DNA of 64,000 nucleotides. Origin: a bacterium. Lineage in GTDB: Bacteria; Myxococcota_A; UBA9160; UBA4427. Shown here one piece after another: positions 37,234 to 46,010 of this stretch (position 1 is its first letter; every line of letters begins with the position of its first letter). Both the position numbers and the translations under genes were made by a program. The stretch spans positions 186,001 through 250,000 of the forward strand of contig JANSYR010000001.1 in the NCBI GenBank assembly GCA_024742285.1. Reading direction: 5' to 3'. The notes beneath the pieces are model-generated. The model was given only the letters and a program-made list of their open reading frames with translations, had not been told where the DNA came from and made no database searches.

Positions 37234-38859
37234 ATGCATCGCCGCGCATCCGCCCGATCCGCGCTCGCCGCCGGCCTCGCCTACTTCCTGTTGGTCGCCG
37301 GCACCCTCGTCCCCGGCCCCGGCGCCGCGGCGGCGACACCGGACTGGGTCGAGCAGAACGGCACGGCCGCTGCCTTCCCGGCCGGACGATTCCTGGTCGG
37401 CTTCGCGCAGACGACCGGGAAGAACGAAGATGCAGTCGAAGCGGCGAAGCAGCAGGCCGCCGCCGACCTCGCGCGACAGGTCTCGGTCCAGATCGAATCG
37501 AACGTCGTCGACGTCCTCCACGAGCAGAAGGGCCACATCGAGAACGAGCTCACCAGCCGCATCCGAGCGACCTCGGACATCCGCCTCGACGGCGTCCGCT
37601 TCGAGACCCACCGCAAGCGCAAGCGCGTCTACGCCCTCGCCATCCTCGAGCGGCTGCCGGCGGCCGGCGCCCGCCGTCGCCAGCGCGATCGCGCCATGGC
37701 CGAGACCGAAGGCTGCCTCGAGGCCGCGGCGGCCGAAGAAGCGGCCGGCCGAGCCCAGCAGGCGCTCGACGCCTACCGCGGTTGCCGCCGTTCCCTCGAC
37801 GAGGCCCTCGAACACGAAGCCGTCGCTGCGGCCCTCTCGCGCGGCGGGCTGCTCGGGGACGACGTCGGCGCGACCCTGGCCGCCCAGTCCACCCGGATCA
37901 GCGCGCGCATTCGCGCTCTCCCCCATGAAGACGCGACGTCGATCCGGGGCGCGACCTCGGCCCTCGCCGCCCAGCTCGCCGAAGCCGGCATCGGCCGCGG
38001 CGCCACGCTCGTCGTCGCCCCGCTCCTCTATCAGGGCCGCGACGTCTCGAGCCCGTTCGGACGGGAGGTCGCGCTCTCCCTCGAATCCGCCATCGGTCGG
38101 AGCGAGGTCGGCTCGGCGCCCGCCAGCGGCACGGTCGTTCTTCGCGGGACCTATGCAGAGCTCCAGGCCGACCCCTCCGTCGAGGTCGTCGCGGACGTCG
38201 GAGACACCACGGGGCCCGCCCACGCCGCGTCGAAGCGCGACGCCCCCGCCCGCGACTTCCAGCTCCGCGTGAACGCCAAGGAAGCCGCGACCGGGCGACT
38301 CCTCGCCAGCGCCGAGGTCGTGCTCGCCGGCTCCGGTGTGCCGGCGACCCTCGCGACGCGACCGGCGAACTTCGAGCGCTTCGCCGAAGATGCGGACAAG
38401 CTCGCCGGCGGCGACGTCGTTTCCGGCGACCTCCGCGTCGAGGTCCGGACCGACCGCGGCGACCGCGGCATCGTCTACGACGAGGGGGAGGAGCTCTCGC
38501 TCTACGTGCGCGTGAACCAGCCCGCCTGGGTCCGCTTGATCTACGTCCTCACGAGCGGCGACCACGTCCCCATCACGCAGGAGTGGTACATCGACCAGGA
38601 CAAGGTGAACCAGCTCGTCGAGTACCCGTCTTCGTTCGAGATCGTGCCGCCGTTCGGGGTCGAGATGATCCACGCCATGGCCTCCAACGAGCGACCGCCG
38701 AAGCTCGTGACGCGGACGACGACGATCGACGGGGAGCGCTACACGGTGATTCCGGACGGCGCGGACCAGGTGGTCCGCACCCGCGGCATCGCCCGCCGCG
38801 CGCGCAAGCAGGTCGCCGAGCAGACGCTGACACTTACGACGATGCGCAGGCCGCGGTAA
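37234..38859 (+). CDS. LPP20-like/DUF4384 exported protein
   Basis: 541 residues, with GGAGG upstream of the ATG. An N-terminal signal peptide (about 1-34, ending GAAAA) precedes an LPP20-like domain (PDWVEQNGTAAAFPAGRFLV, AVEAAKQQAAADLARQVSVQ). A long Ala/Arg-rich helical region follows, then the C-terminal DUF4384 (GEELSLYVRVNQPAWVRLIY, SSFEIVPPFGVEMIHAMA, read in parts). The LPP20 plus DUF4384 combination is common in proteins of unknown envelope function. The last codons are followed by a near-perfect 23-bp repeat, 38836-38893. Confidence 0.8.
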   Translation: MHRRASARSALAAGLAYFLLVAGTLVPGPGAAAATPDWVEQNGTAAAFPAGRFLVGFAQTTGKNEDAVEAAKQQAAADLARQVSVQIESNVVDVLHEQKGHIENELTSRIRATSDIRLDGVRFETHRKRKRVYALAILERLPAAGARRRQRDRAMAETEGCLEAAAAEEAAGRAQQALDAYRGCRRSLDEALEHEAVAAALSRGGLLGDDVGATLAAQSTRISARIRALPHEDATSIRGATSALAAQLAEAGIGRGATLVVAPLLYQGRDVSSPFGREVALSLESAIGRSEVGSAPASGTVVLRGTYAELQADPSVEVVADVGDTTGPAHAASKRDAPARDFQLRVNAKEAATGRLLASAEVVLAGSGVPATLATRPANFERFAEDADKLAGGDVVSGDLRVEVRTDRGDRGIVYDEGEELSLYVRVNQPAWVRLIYVLTSGDHVPITQEWYIDQDKVNQLVEYPSSFEIVPPFGVEMIHAMASNERPPKLVTRTTTIDGERYTVIPDGADQVVRTRGIARRARKQVAEQTLTLTTMRRPR

Positions 38860-38893
38860 GAGCGTTCCTCACGACGATGCGCAAGCCGCGGTA
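38836..38893. repeat. Duplicated 23-bp segment at the 3' end of the DUF4384 gene
   Basis: ACGACGATGCGCAGGCCGCG followed by GTA (38836-38858) recurs at 38871-38893 with one change (G to A). The period is 35 bases, not a multiple of three, so the second copy lies outside the reading frame. It is probably a small tandem duplication spanning the stop codon. Confidence 0.85.
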
Positions 38894-39071
38894 GCGGCGT
38901 AATCCATCGCTCCTCCGCGTTCTCTCGCGAAACGACGCCACGCGGATCCCGCACGTCGTTGCCGGTCGCCTGCCGACCGCCTGCCGGCCGGCGGAGTTTC
39001 TGCGACCCGGCTTCCGCACGTGACAGATCGCACTCCAGCGACCCTCCGGTCCCGACGATGCATTTCTCGTC

Positions 39072-39602
39072 ATGAACGAACGACTTCTCCGATCGGATCG
39101 CCTACGAGGATTCACGCTGATCGAGCTGATGATCGTCGTCGCGATCCTGGGGATCCTCGCCTCCATCGCGATCCCGATGCTCGCCTCGCAGCAGCTGCGC
39201 TCGAAGACCACCGAGGCCAAGACCAACCTCGGCGCCATTCGCGTGGTCGAGGAGGCGAACTTCGGCGAGACCGGCGAATACATCGCGGCCAACGCCGAGC
39301 CGGCGGTCATCCCGGGCTCGGTCGCCGTCGACTTCGACGTCGCCGGCAGCGACTTCGCCGCACTCGGCTGGTCGCCGGAAGGTCGCGTCTTCTTCTCCTA
39401 TGCCGTCGCGATCTCCGCCGATTCCAGCGGCTACACCGCCGACGCCGCGGCCGACCTCGACGAGAACGGCGTGGTCCAGATCTGGGGCTACAAGAAGGCC
39501 GCCGGCAACGGCAGCTTCGTGAACGGCGGTCTCGGCTGCGACCACACGACGCTGACGCCCGAGATCCTCGGCTCCTGCATCACGAGCGGAACCGTCTACT
39601 AG
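39072..39602 (+). CDS. pilA: Type IV major-pilin-like protein (PilA-like)
   Basis: 176 residues. The class III signal is clear: a short basic leader (MNERLLRSDRLRG), prepilin cleavage before FTLIELMIVVAILGILASIA, with Glu5 of the mature pilin and a long hydrophobic N-terminal helix. The globular part ends with a disulfide-type pair of cysteines (CDHTT and SCITSG). No pil assembly gene (pilB, pilC, pilD, pilQ) is in the window, so the filament is built by genes elsewhere. It could instead be a pseudopilin; the symbol records similarity only. Confidence 0.82.
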   Translation: MNERLLRSDRLRGFTLIELMIVVAILGILASIAIPMLASQQLRSKTTEAKTNLGAIRVVEEANFGETGEYIAANAEPAVIPGSVAVDFDVAGSDFAALGWSPEGRVFFSYAVAISADSSGYTADAAADLDENGVVQIWGYKKAAGNGSFVNGGLGCDHTTLTPEILGSCITSGTVY

Positions 39603-39649
39603 GTCTCCGGCGCGGTCCCGCCCGCCCGGCCTGCCGATCGAGGTTTCGC

Positions 39650-41374
39650 ATGAGCGCCGAGACGAGCCCGAACGCAGCGACCACCCAGGACGATGCCCTG
39701 AGCCCCCGACTCGCTCGTTTGAGCGACCTGCGCTCGGCCTGGGGCGTGCTCGCGCCGGCCGGCATCGTCGAACACGCCGACGAGATCGGAGCGACGGGCC
39801 GCGCGCTGACCAAACACCTCTCGACGATCATCGACTCCCGCAGCGACGTCTCCCCGAGCGCCCTCGCCGGGATCGACAACCTGCTCTCCGAGTTCGAGAC
39901 CTCGATCCGCCACGTCGCGACGGGCGTGCCGGTCGGACAGCTGCGATCCGCCCTGCCCGGCTTTCGCGACGAAGATCGTCGCAGCCTGCTCCACCTGCTC
40001 GATCTCCTGGTCGGCCCGGACTTCGCGGGCGCTTCCGGCATCGAAGAGCGGATCGGAGCGATCGACTACCTCGTGACCCTCCTCTGCACCCACGGTGCCG
40101 AACGCGGCTCCGTCCGCTTCGATCCGGTCACGCTGACCGAGCGCCTCTCCGCCCTCTGCCAGACCCACGACGATCCCGACGATCCCCGCCTGGCGGAGAT
40201 CGAAGGGGAGTTCTTCGCCGCTGCGAACCTCGACGCGGAAGAGCTCCGGGAAGAGCTTCGCCAGCGCACCCTGCGCCAGCGCAAGGCCGAGCTCGGCCCC
40301 CTCTACTTCGCGCCGAGAGTCCTCCGTGCGATCGTGACCTACAACGCCGCCCTCCTCGCCCGCGTCGAGGACGAGCTCCTCGACTCCGCCGACTGGGGCG
40401 ACGTCGGCGCGGGCACCCTCCGGACCCCGAAGACGGAACCCACGTCGGTCTTCGAGTCCGCCCCGCTTCGCGCGGTCGCGGAAGCCGTCCGCCGCCGACT
40501 CGCCGACGGGTCGCCCGAGCCGACGCCGACCGACCGGATCGCCTGGGCCCTCGACTTCGACTATCTGGCCGACAGCGAGCGCCAGTCCCTCCAGAGCCCC
40601 GCGCTCGCCACCGCCGACGATCCGCTCGGAACCGCCGTGCTGATCGGTCTGCTCTGCCGCTCCGTCGCCGTGCTCGGCATCGATCTCCAGGACGCGGACC
40701 TCCCGCCGGATCAGCTGTCGGGTCCCTGGGTCGACGAGCTCGGCGTCGTGTTCCAGAGCGAGATCAACCAGAACATCGCGGACGATGCCTACAAGGTCGC
40801 CTGCGCCCTCTCGGAGCTGAAGAACAAGTTCCTGCTCGAGCCCCTCGCCGAGCACCTCCGCGAAGAACGGGCTGCGAAGCGCCAGGAAAGCCGGCCGCCC
40901 CAGCGCGAGCGCAAGGCACCGAACGCGGCGGAGGCGCCGCGAGAGAACGCCCGCGACCTCGTCCGCGAGGCGCTTCACGCCGACGACGAGAAGGTCGCGC
41001 CGGCGCGCGCCCGCTCGATGGAGATCCCGTGGGCCCGGGTCGCCCAGGGCCTTGCCCTCGCCGGGGCCATCGGAGTCGGGCTCTGGATCTACGCGGAACG
41101 TGACGGAGACCTCGACCGGCTAGGCCGCGAGCAGCTCGCGGCGGTCTCACCCTATCTCGAATCCGGCGGCCGCGACGCCGCCGGCACGGGCCGATCCTTC
41201 GTCGGCGAGGTCACCGACGCCTGGCTCGCCCTCCCCGACGCCGAGCGCGAGGCCAGCGCCCAGGACATCGTGTCGCGCCTCCGCGCGAGCGGCATGCAGC
41301 AGGTCATGATCTACGACGACGACCGCCGCGTCCGGATCCAGGCGCTGGGGTCGCAACCCGTTCGGGTGCTCTGA
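39650..41374 (+). CDS. Hypothetical membrane-anchored protein
   Basis: 574 residues from ATG 39650 (GAGG nine bases upstream). Largely helical and charged, with no recognised motif. A single membrane helix lies near residue 460-480 (VAQGLALAGAIGVGLWIYAE), dividing a long N-terminal cytoplasmic part from a C-terminal part of about 95 residues. An Arg/Lys/Glu-rich segment (EERAAKRQESRPPQRERKAP) precedes the helix. It starts 47 bases after the pilin on the same strand, which suggests cotranscription; a pilus-related role is only a guess. It ends 13 bases from the converging 41388-41957 gene. Confidence 0.6.
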   Translation: MSAETSPNAATTQDDALSPRLARLSDLRSAWGVLAPAGIVEHADEIGATGRALTKHLSTIIDSRSDVSPSALAGIDNLLSEFETSIRHVATGVPVGQLRSALPGFRDEDRRSLLHLLDLLVGPDFAGASGIEERIGAIDYLVTLLCTHGAERGSVRFDPVTLTERLSALCQTHDDPDDPRLAEIEGEFFAAANLDAEELREELRQRTLRQRKAELGPLYFAPRVLRAIVTYNAALLARVEDELLDSADWGDVGAGTLRTPKTEPTSVFESAPLRAVAEAVRRRLADGSPEPTPTDRIAWALDFDYLADSERQSLQSPALATADDPLGTAVLIGLLCRSVAVLGIDLQDADLPPDQLSGPWVDELGVVFQSEINQNIADDAYKVACALSELKNKFLLEPLAEHLREERAAKRQESRPPQRERKAPNAAEAPRENARDLVREALHADDEKVAPARARSMEIPWARVAQGLALAGAIGVGLWIYAERDGDLDRLGREQLAAVSPYLESGGRDAAGTGRSFVGEVTDAWLALPDAEREASAQDIVSRLRASGMQQVMIYDDDRRVRIQALGSQPVRVL

Positions 41375-41387
41375 GACGGCGCAGCGC

Positions 41388-41957
41388 CTAACGCCCGTCG
41401 ATCCGACCCGGTAGCGTCGAAACGATCCCGGCGGTCGCGTCGTCGGTCCAGGTCAGCGCCCCGCTCACGCAGGCGGAGACGCCCGCCGCTGCGCGCTCGA
41501 GCGCGTCTCCGGGCACGCCGCAGAGCAGCCCGATCTCGATCTCGTCGGAGCCCGTCGCGCGGGGGCGCGCGACCGCCTCGAGCCAGAGGAGCGGCGGCGG
41601 ACGGTCCGCTACGTCGAAGAAGCCGCGACTCGCCGCTTCCGCCTCCCCGCTCCGGAGGGATCGCCCCGGTCGGAAGAGCAGGCCACGGAGCCCGCTCGTC
41701 ACGGCCTCGACGGCCGAAACCCGCTCGGCGCGCTGCGTATCGAGCTCGGCCAGCAAGGCCTGCGCCACCGGGAGCGAGGGCGCCTCGTCGAGCTCGTCGA
41801 GCTCTGCGGCGAGTGCGTGGGCAGCGTCCGCCGAAAACGACCGGAGGCGCGTCCAGGGAGTGCCCAACGCGAAGCGCGCCCGCGTTTCGACGCGGGCACG
41901 CTCGGCTTCGGTCAGCGCCGGGAAGGGCGCCTGCGATCGCGGCAGCAGATTGGCCAT
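41388..41957 (-). CDS. Hypothetical protein, 189 residues
   Basis: No family is recognised. Composition is even for the genome. The N-terminal half is helical (LTEAERARVETRARFALGTP, DAAHALAAELDELDEAPS); the C-terminal half has strands around a single ALTWTDD segment. It is encoded 27 bases downstream of the S1C-type protease on the same strand, so the two may be cotranscribed; a joint role is not supported by motifs. Confidence 0.55.
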   Translation of the reverse strand: MANLLPRSQAPFPALTEAERARVETRARFALGTPWTRLRSFSADAAHALAAELDELDEAPSLPVAQALLAELDTQRAERVSAVEAVTSGLRGLLFRPGRSLRSGEAEAASRGFFDVADRPPPLLWLEAVARPRATGSDEIEIGLLCGVPGDALERAAAGVSACVSGALTWTDDATAGIVSTLPGRIDGR

Positions 41958-41984
41958 CGAGGGAGCCCGACCCGCTGCGACAGG

Positions 41985-43181
41985 CTAGAAGTTGTCGTAG
42001 TCGTCGAAGAGCTTTTCCATCTCGTTGATCGACTTGTCGCGACGCTTCGTGAGCTCCGCGTACGCCTCGCGGACCTGCATCAGCGAGTCGTTCAGGTCGT
42101 TCTCGAGATTCGGCACGCCATACATGCGCGTTCCGTCCGGCGCGACGAACTCGCGCGCTTCCGGCTCGGCGGGCGCGGGCGGGGGCGTCTCGGCGCGCTG
42201 CGGGGCGGGGGCGGGCGGCGCCTCCGGAGCGGTCTCCGGCTGGTCGCCGAGCATGCGCGAGGGCGCCACGTCGCCGCGCGGGGCCGGCTCGGGCTCCGGA
42301 GTGGCCTCCGCACGCGGGGCGGGCTCGGGCGCGGGTTCGGCACGCGGCGCGGGCGCAGGCTCCGAACGCGGGGCCGGCGCGGGGGTCGGCGCCTGGGCCG
42401 AAGCGCGGGAGACGGCGCCGACGCGACCGGCCCCCTGGCGATTCACCCAGGCGAGCGCCAGCGAACTGCGCAGCGAGTAGTTGAGGCCCTCGAGCGGAAG
42501 GCCCTGCTCGTTCACGCGGCGCACGAAGGTGTTCACGCCGACCAGCCGGGCGTACTCGTCGAGGAGCGGACCGCCGGAGTTGCCGGGGTTGATCGCGGTG
42601 TCCGTCTGGAAGATGTCGCGCTTCTGGTCGCGCCGCTTGCTCGAGACGGTGCCCGTCGTGAGCGTCCAGAGACCGCCGCCGCCCGGGTGGCCGATCGCCG
42701 CGACGTTCTCGCCGATGTCGACCTCTTCCGAGTTCCCGATCGGGAGCGGGCGAAGACCGGGGGGCGCGTTCTTCACGCGGAGCAGCGCGAGGTCGAGCTC
42801 GGCGTCGCGGGCGATCACGTCGACCAGGAAGGGCTTCGTCAGGTCCTTCCGGTTGTCTCCGGAGATCGGATTCGGCTTGAAATAGACGACGAGGTTCGAG
42901 TAGAGCTTCCCGCTCTCACCCCGGGCGATCACGTGGTTGTTGGTCAGCACCAGCCCGTCCCGGGTCAGGATCGAGCCCGTTCCCGAGCTGCCGGCCCCGC
43001 TGTCCTCGAATCCGAAGATCAGCACGACCGAGCTCGCGGCCTCGCGATAGACCCTGGCGGCGGAGAAGGCCTGCGCCGATGTCGCGACGACGAACAGCGC
43101 TCCGGCGAGCACCCCGGCCCAGAGGAGCAGACTCCGCAGGCGAAGCACCCCATTCCGGTTTCCAGTTTCGATCCCCATCAC
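41985..43181 (-). CDS. Trypsin-like (S1C/HtrA-type) serine protease without PDZ domains
   Basis: 398 residues. The N-terminus has a membrane segment or signal (about 13-37). The catalytic triad is intact: His83 in LTNNHVIA, Asp130 in AELDLALL, Ser202 in NPGNSGGPLLDE. The C-terminal third is unusual: a stretch rich in Pro/Ala/Glu/Arg (about 255-345) followed by a helical end, in place of the PDZ domains of DegP. Periplasmic protein quality control is the expected role. It lies 300 bases downstream of the LPP20 gene at the end of the lpoB operon. Confidence 0.88.
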   Translation of the reverse strand: MMGIETGNRNGVLRLRSLLLWAGVLAGALFVVATSAQAFSAARVYREAASSVVLIFGFEDSGAGSSGTGSILTRDGLVLTNNHVIARGESGKLYSNLVVYFKPNPISGDNRKDLTKPFLVDVIARDAELDLALLRVKNAPPGLRPLPIGNSEEVDIGENVAAIGHPGGGGLWTLTTGTVSSKRRDQKRDIFQTDTAINPGNSGGPLLDEYARLVGVNTFVRRVNEQGLPLEGLNYSLRSSLALAWVNRQGAGRVGAVSRASAQAPTPAPAPRSEPAPAPRAEPAPEPAPRAEATPEPEPAPRGDVAPSRMLGDQPETAPEAPPAPAPQRAETPPPAPAEPEAREFVAPDGTRMYGVPNLENDLNDSLMQVREAYAELTKRRDKSINEMEKLFDDYDNF

Positions 43182-43481
43182 TCACCTCTCTTGTTCGCTG
43201 CGTGGCGCCCGCTCGTTCACGGATCCCGGACTCGCCCGGGCTCGGCGCCCGCGTAGGCCGGGTCGTCGGGGAGATAGCTCCCCCGCCTGTCGGGCGCACG
43301 ACCATCGGACTCTCGGACCGGCTCGGCGGCCGGCTCGTCCGTGCCGGGCTCGCAGGTCGAGCCCACCCCGCCGGCGAAGCGGGTTCACACGGTCGGTCGG
43401 AAGTGCCGCGCGGCGCCGATCGGGTTCCGGGGCGCGCACCCCGCGCCATGGAGGGAAGTCGCCCCCCCGCCCCGCGAGGGC
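43182..43481. other. Intergenic region, 300 bases, no gene seen
   Basis: Upstream of the protease and downstream of the LPP20 lipoprotein, both on the minus strand. It should hold the protease promoter. Reads as dense G+C with several short inverted GC-rich stretches; I could not assign a terminator with a T-run or a promoter. The small frames it contains resemble chance Arg/Pro-rich translation. Confidence 0.5.
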
Positions 43482-44534
43482 TCAGTCCGGGGTGTTCTCT
43501 TCGAGGAACGCCTTGATGCGCTGATCGAGCTGGTGCGCCAGATCCCGCTCTCCGGCGCGCCGGGCCCGCAGGCGCGCGCTCGACGGCTCGGGATGACTCT
43601 CGGCGCCGGAGGTCTCGACGACGATCGTCGCCGGATCGCCCGCCACCGGGCTCATGACCTCGGCGGAGCCTTCATAGCGGTACTCGACCCATTCGGTCCC
43701 GCGCTCGACGCGGGAGAGCCGAAGCCGGGCGTTGACCGGCACGACCCGCGCGCCGCTGGCGGGGCCCACCTGGAAGCCGAGCTTGCTCAGGTTGCCGGCG
43801 ATCTGCTCGCGCAGCTGGGGAAGCTCGGCGGTCGCGCGACCCGAGCGCGGATCGACGTCCGCGGTCCGAACCACGAACGAGAGCGCCGCCAACCGCTCGG
43901 CGGCTTCGCCCTTGAGCTGGCCGGTCGAGATCGATCGTGCGGGGGCGCACTGGGTCCCGAGGACGCGACTCCGGGCCTGGAGCCCGTCGAGCTCCGCGCC
44001 CACGCGGACCGCGTCCACGGACGCGCGGATCGCCACGAGGGGATTCGGATCCCGTCGGGCGACCCCGACGTGGCTGTCGAGCTCGGTCAGGAGATCGCGC
44101 CCCTCGCTGCGGATCCGCAGGCATTCCTTGTTCCGCTCGAGCACGGCGAAGGCCCAGATCTCGCCGGTTCTCGGGTCGCGCCAGTGGAGCGGGACCTCGG
44201 CTCCCTGGAGCTCGAGGTCGGTCGTGATCCGGGTCGTATCGAGCAGGTCGGAGCTCGCGTTCGCGACGCCGTCGACCACGTTCTCGCGATCGATCAGCTC
44301 GATCTCGGACGCGAGCTTCGCCGAGAAGACCCGGCTGAGCTCGCCCTTCGCGGCGATCTGCGCGGCTGAGAGGTTCTCGCCCAGGCCGATCGCCGCCACG
44401 TACTGGCGCTCGGGGTATTCGGGGGGACGCTCGCCGTTCACCCATCCCGGCGTGCCGCCCGTCCCCGCACAGCCCACGGCCGCGGTCACGAACAGAAGGG
44501 TCAGCCATCCTACGAGTCGATTCGTCGTCATCAT
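43482..44534 (-). CDS. LPP20-family lipoprotein (third gene of the lpoB operon)
   Basis: 350 residues. The lipobox is TAAVGC. The mature part has the LPP20 pattern (PGWVNGERPPEYPERQYVAA, IGLGENLSAAQIAAKGELSR, read in parts), then a long helical C-terminus. The ATG overlaps the stop of the preceding COG3014-type gene (ATGATGA), so translation is coupled. The order lpoB, COG3014 TPR lipoprotein, LPP20 lipoprotein is a conserved envelope operon in several proteobacteria. Confidence 0.85.
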   Translation of the reverse strand: MMTTNRLVGWLTLLFVTAAVGCAGTGGTPGWVNGERPPEYPERQYVAAIGLGENLSAAQIAAKGELSRVFSAKLASEIELIDRENVVDGVANASSDLLDTTRITTDLELQGAEVPLHWRDPRTGEIWAFAVLERNKECLRIRSEGRDLLTELDSHVGVARRDPNPLVAIRASVDAVRVGAELDGLQARSRVLGTQCAPARSISTGQLKGEAAERLAALSFVVRTADVDPRSGRATAELPQLREQIAGNLSKLGFQVGPASGARVVPVNARLRLSRVERGTEWVEYRYEGSAEVMSPVAGDPATIVVETSGAESHPEPSSARLRARRAGERDLAHQLDQRIKAFLEENTPD

Positions 44535-45970
44535 CACTTCACCGTCCGGAGGATCACGAAACGCCGGCCGCCGGCGGGCACTTCGATGCCGCTCACGCTC
44601 TGGGATTCGACGAGTCCCGCCTGGGCCGTCAAGAAGTCGACTTCGAGGTCGTGTCGACCGGCCGGCACGATCATCGACGTCATCCAGATCTCGTCCGGCA
44701 GCGTCGACCACACCCGCTTGTCCGCCTGCTCCGTCGCGAAGCGCCCGATCGTGCCGAGGAGCTGGGTCCCCGCCACGAGCAGAGCCTGATTCTGATCCCC
44801 GTTCGACGCCTGGCGCGCCGCTTCTTCGGCCCCCTTCTGGATGGCGTACTTGATCGCCGCCCGGGCCACCGCCTTCGCGTAGATCCGTGCGCGGCGATCC
44901 GCGAGGTCCTTCTCCGCGATGGCGCCGATGTCTTCCACCAGCTCGGGCCCGGTGATCTGTGTCGCGGCGGCCAGTCGGGGTTCCATCGCGGCGATCGAAT
45001 AGGGCCGCGAGACGTACTTGGGGAATGCGACCGGGACGACGTCGACCCCGGAAAGCATCGAGATGTAGGTCGTCGCCCGCGCGATCTGCTGCTGGGCCTG
45101 GTCGTCCCCGATCAGCTGGAGCGCGAGGACGATCGCCCAGGCCTCGTTGAAGGGCAGGACGATCATCTCCTGGTCCTTGATCGGAGCGAGACCGTTGTAG
45201 TGGAGGATCACGAGCTCGCCGTGGCCGTCCGGAATCTCGCGCGCGACGCCGCTGCTTCCGCGATCCCGCAGATCGTCCCGGGCCCAGCGTCCGAGCCGCC
45301 CGGCGACGCGCTCGGCGTTCGCGAAGAGCGAGGGCGGGCGCGAGACCGCGAAGTGCTCGGCGTAGGTGTCGTACGCGTCGAGCGCCTTCTTGTAGTCGAC
45401 GAGGGCGGCATCGTACTCGCCGCCGAGCTCGTAGAAGAGTGCCCCCAGGTATCGGGCGAAGGCGTCTTCCTGGTAGGTGTTGTCGTTGGTCGAGTCGACC
45501 TGGAGCTTCCGCAGGTAGTCCCCGACCTGACGGATCTCGACCAGCGCCGAGTCGACCTCGCCGAGCTGCTCGTAGTTGAGCGCAGAGAAGAGATGGATCA
45601 GCGTGCGCTCGAAGTTCTCGCCGGCATAGTCGAGGGCGTAGTCGTTCGTCATGAGCGACAGGCCGGTGCCGGTGATGCTCGCCGCGTAGAGCTCGCTCCC
45701 CACCTGCTTGGCGTTCTCGAACGCCGCGTTGCTCTCGGCGTACCGACCCGAGAGGTGGAGCAGCATCCCCCGCTCGAGGTAGTAGAGCAGGCGGTTCTTG
45801 CCGCGATAGGCCCGCTCCCGCTCGGTCTCGACCGTCTGGACCGCCGTCGCGTAGTCCCCGAGCCTCATCTGCGCCTCCAGCTGCTGCTGGACGCGACCGG
45901 TCGAGGCACAGCCGAAGGCGGTGACGACCAGGAGGCAAGCGAGGAGCGTGACGAGCGGGCGGCGGATCAT
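44534..45970 (-). CDS. COG3014-type TPR lipoprotein
   Basis: 478 residues. Lipobox TAFGCA; mature part begins with tetratricopeptide-like helical repeats (LGDYATAVQTVETERERAYR, YLERGMLLHLSGRYAESNAA, YEQLGEVDSALVEIRQVGDY, YDAALVDYKKALDAYDTYA). The C-terminal half has beta-rich segments (GELVILHYNGLAPIKDQEMI) and a final conserved GGRRFVILRTVK. The gene lies in the lpoB operon and overlaps the next gene's start. Such lipoproteins are thought to scaffold envelope complexes; the exact partner is not known. Confidence 0.82.
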   Translation of the reverse strand: MIRRPLVTLLACLLVVTAFGCASTGRVQQQLEAQMRLGDYATAVQTVETERERAYRGKNRLLYYLERGMLLHLSGRYAESNAAFENAKQVGSELYAASITGTGLSLMTNDYALDYAGENFERTLIHLFSALNYEQLGEVDSALVEIRQVGDYLRKLQVDSTNDNTYQEDAFARYLGALFYELGGEYDAALVDYKKALDAYDTYAEHFAVSRPPSLFANAERVAGRLGRWARDDLRDRGSSGVAREIPDGHGELVILHYNGLAPIKDQEMIVLPFNEAWAIVLALQLIGDDQAQQQIARATTYISMLSGVDVVPVAFPKYVSRPYSIAAMEPRLAAATQITGPELVEDIGAIAEKDLADRRARIYAKAVARAAIKYAIQKGAEEAARQASNGDQNQALLVAGTQLLGTIGRFATEQADKRVWSTLPDEIWMTSMIVPAGRHDLEVDFLTAQAGLVESQSVSGIEVPAGGRRFVILRTVK

Positions 45971-46010
45971 GGGCTCGGTCCTGCGGACGGGGGGAGCGGC
46001 AGGCGCGGGC

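Noticed and set aside
38981-39003. Sigma-54 promoter upstream of the pilin
   Set aside because: GG (38990-38991) and GC (39002-39003) have the correct 10-base spacing, and pilA of Myxococcus is sigma-54-dependent, but the rest of the consensus is poor (no TGGCAC, CTGC for TTGC).
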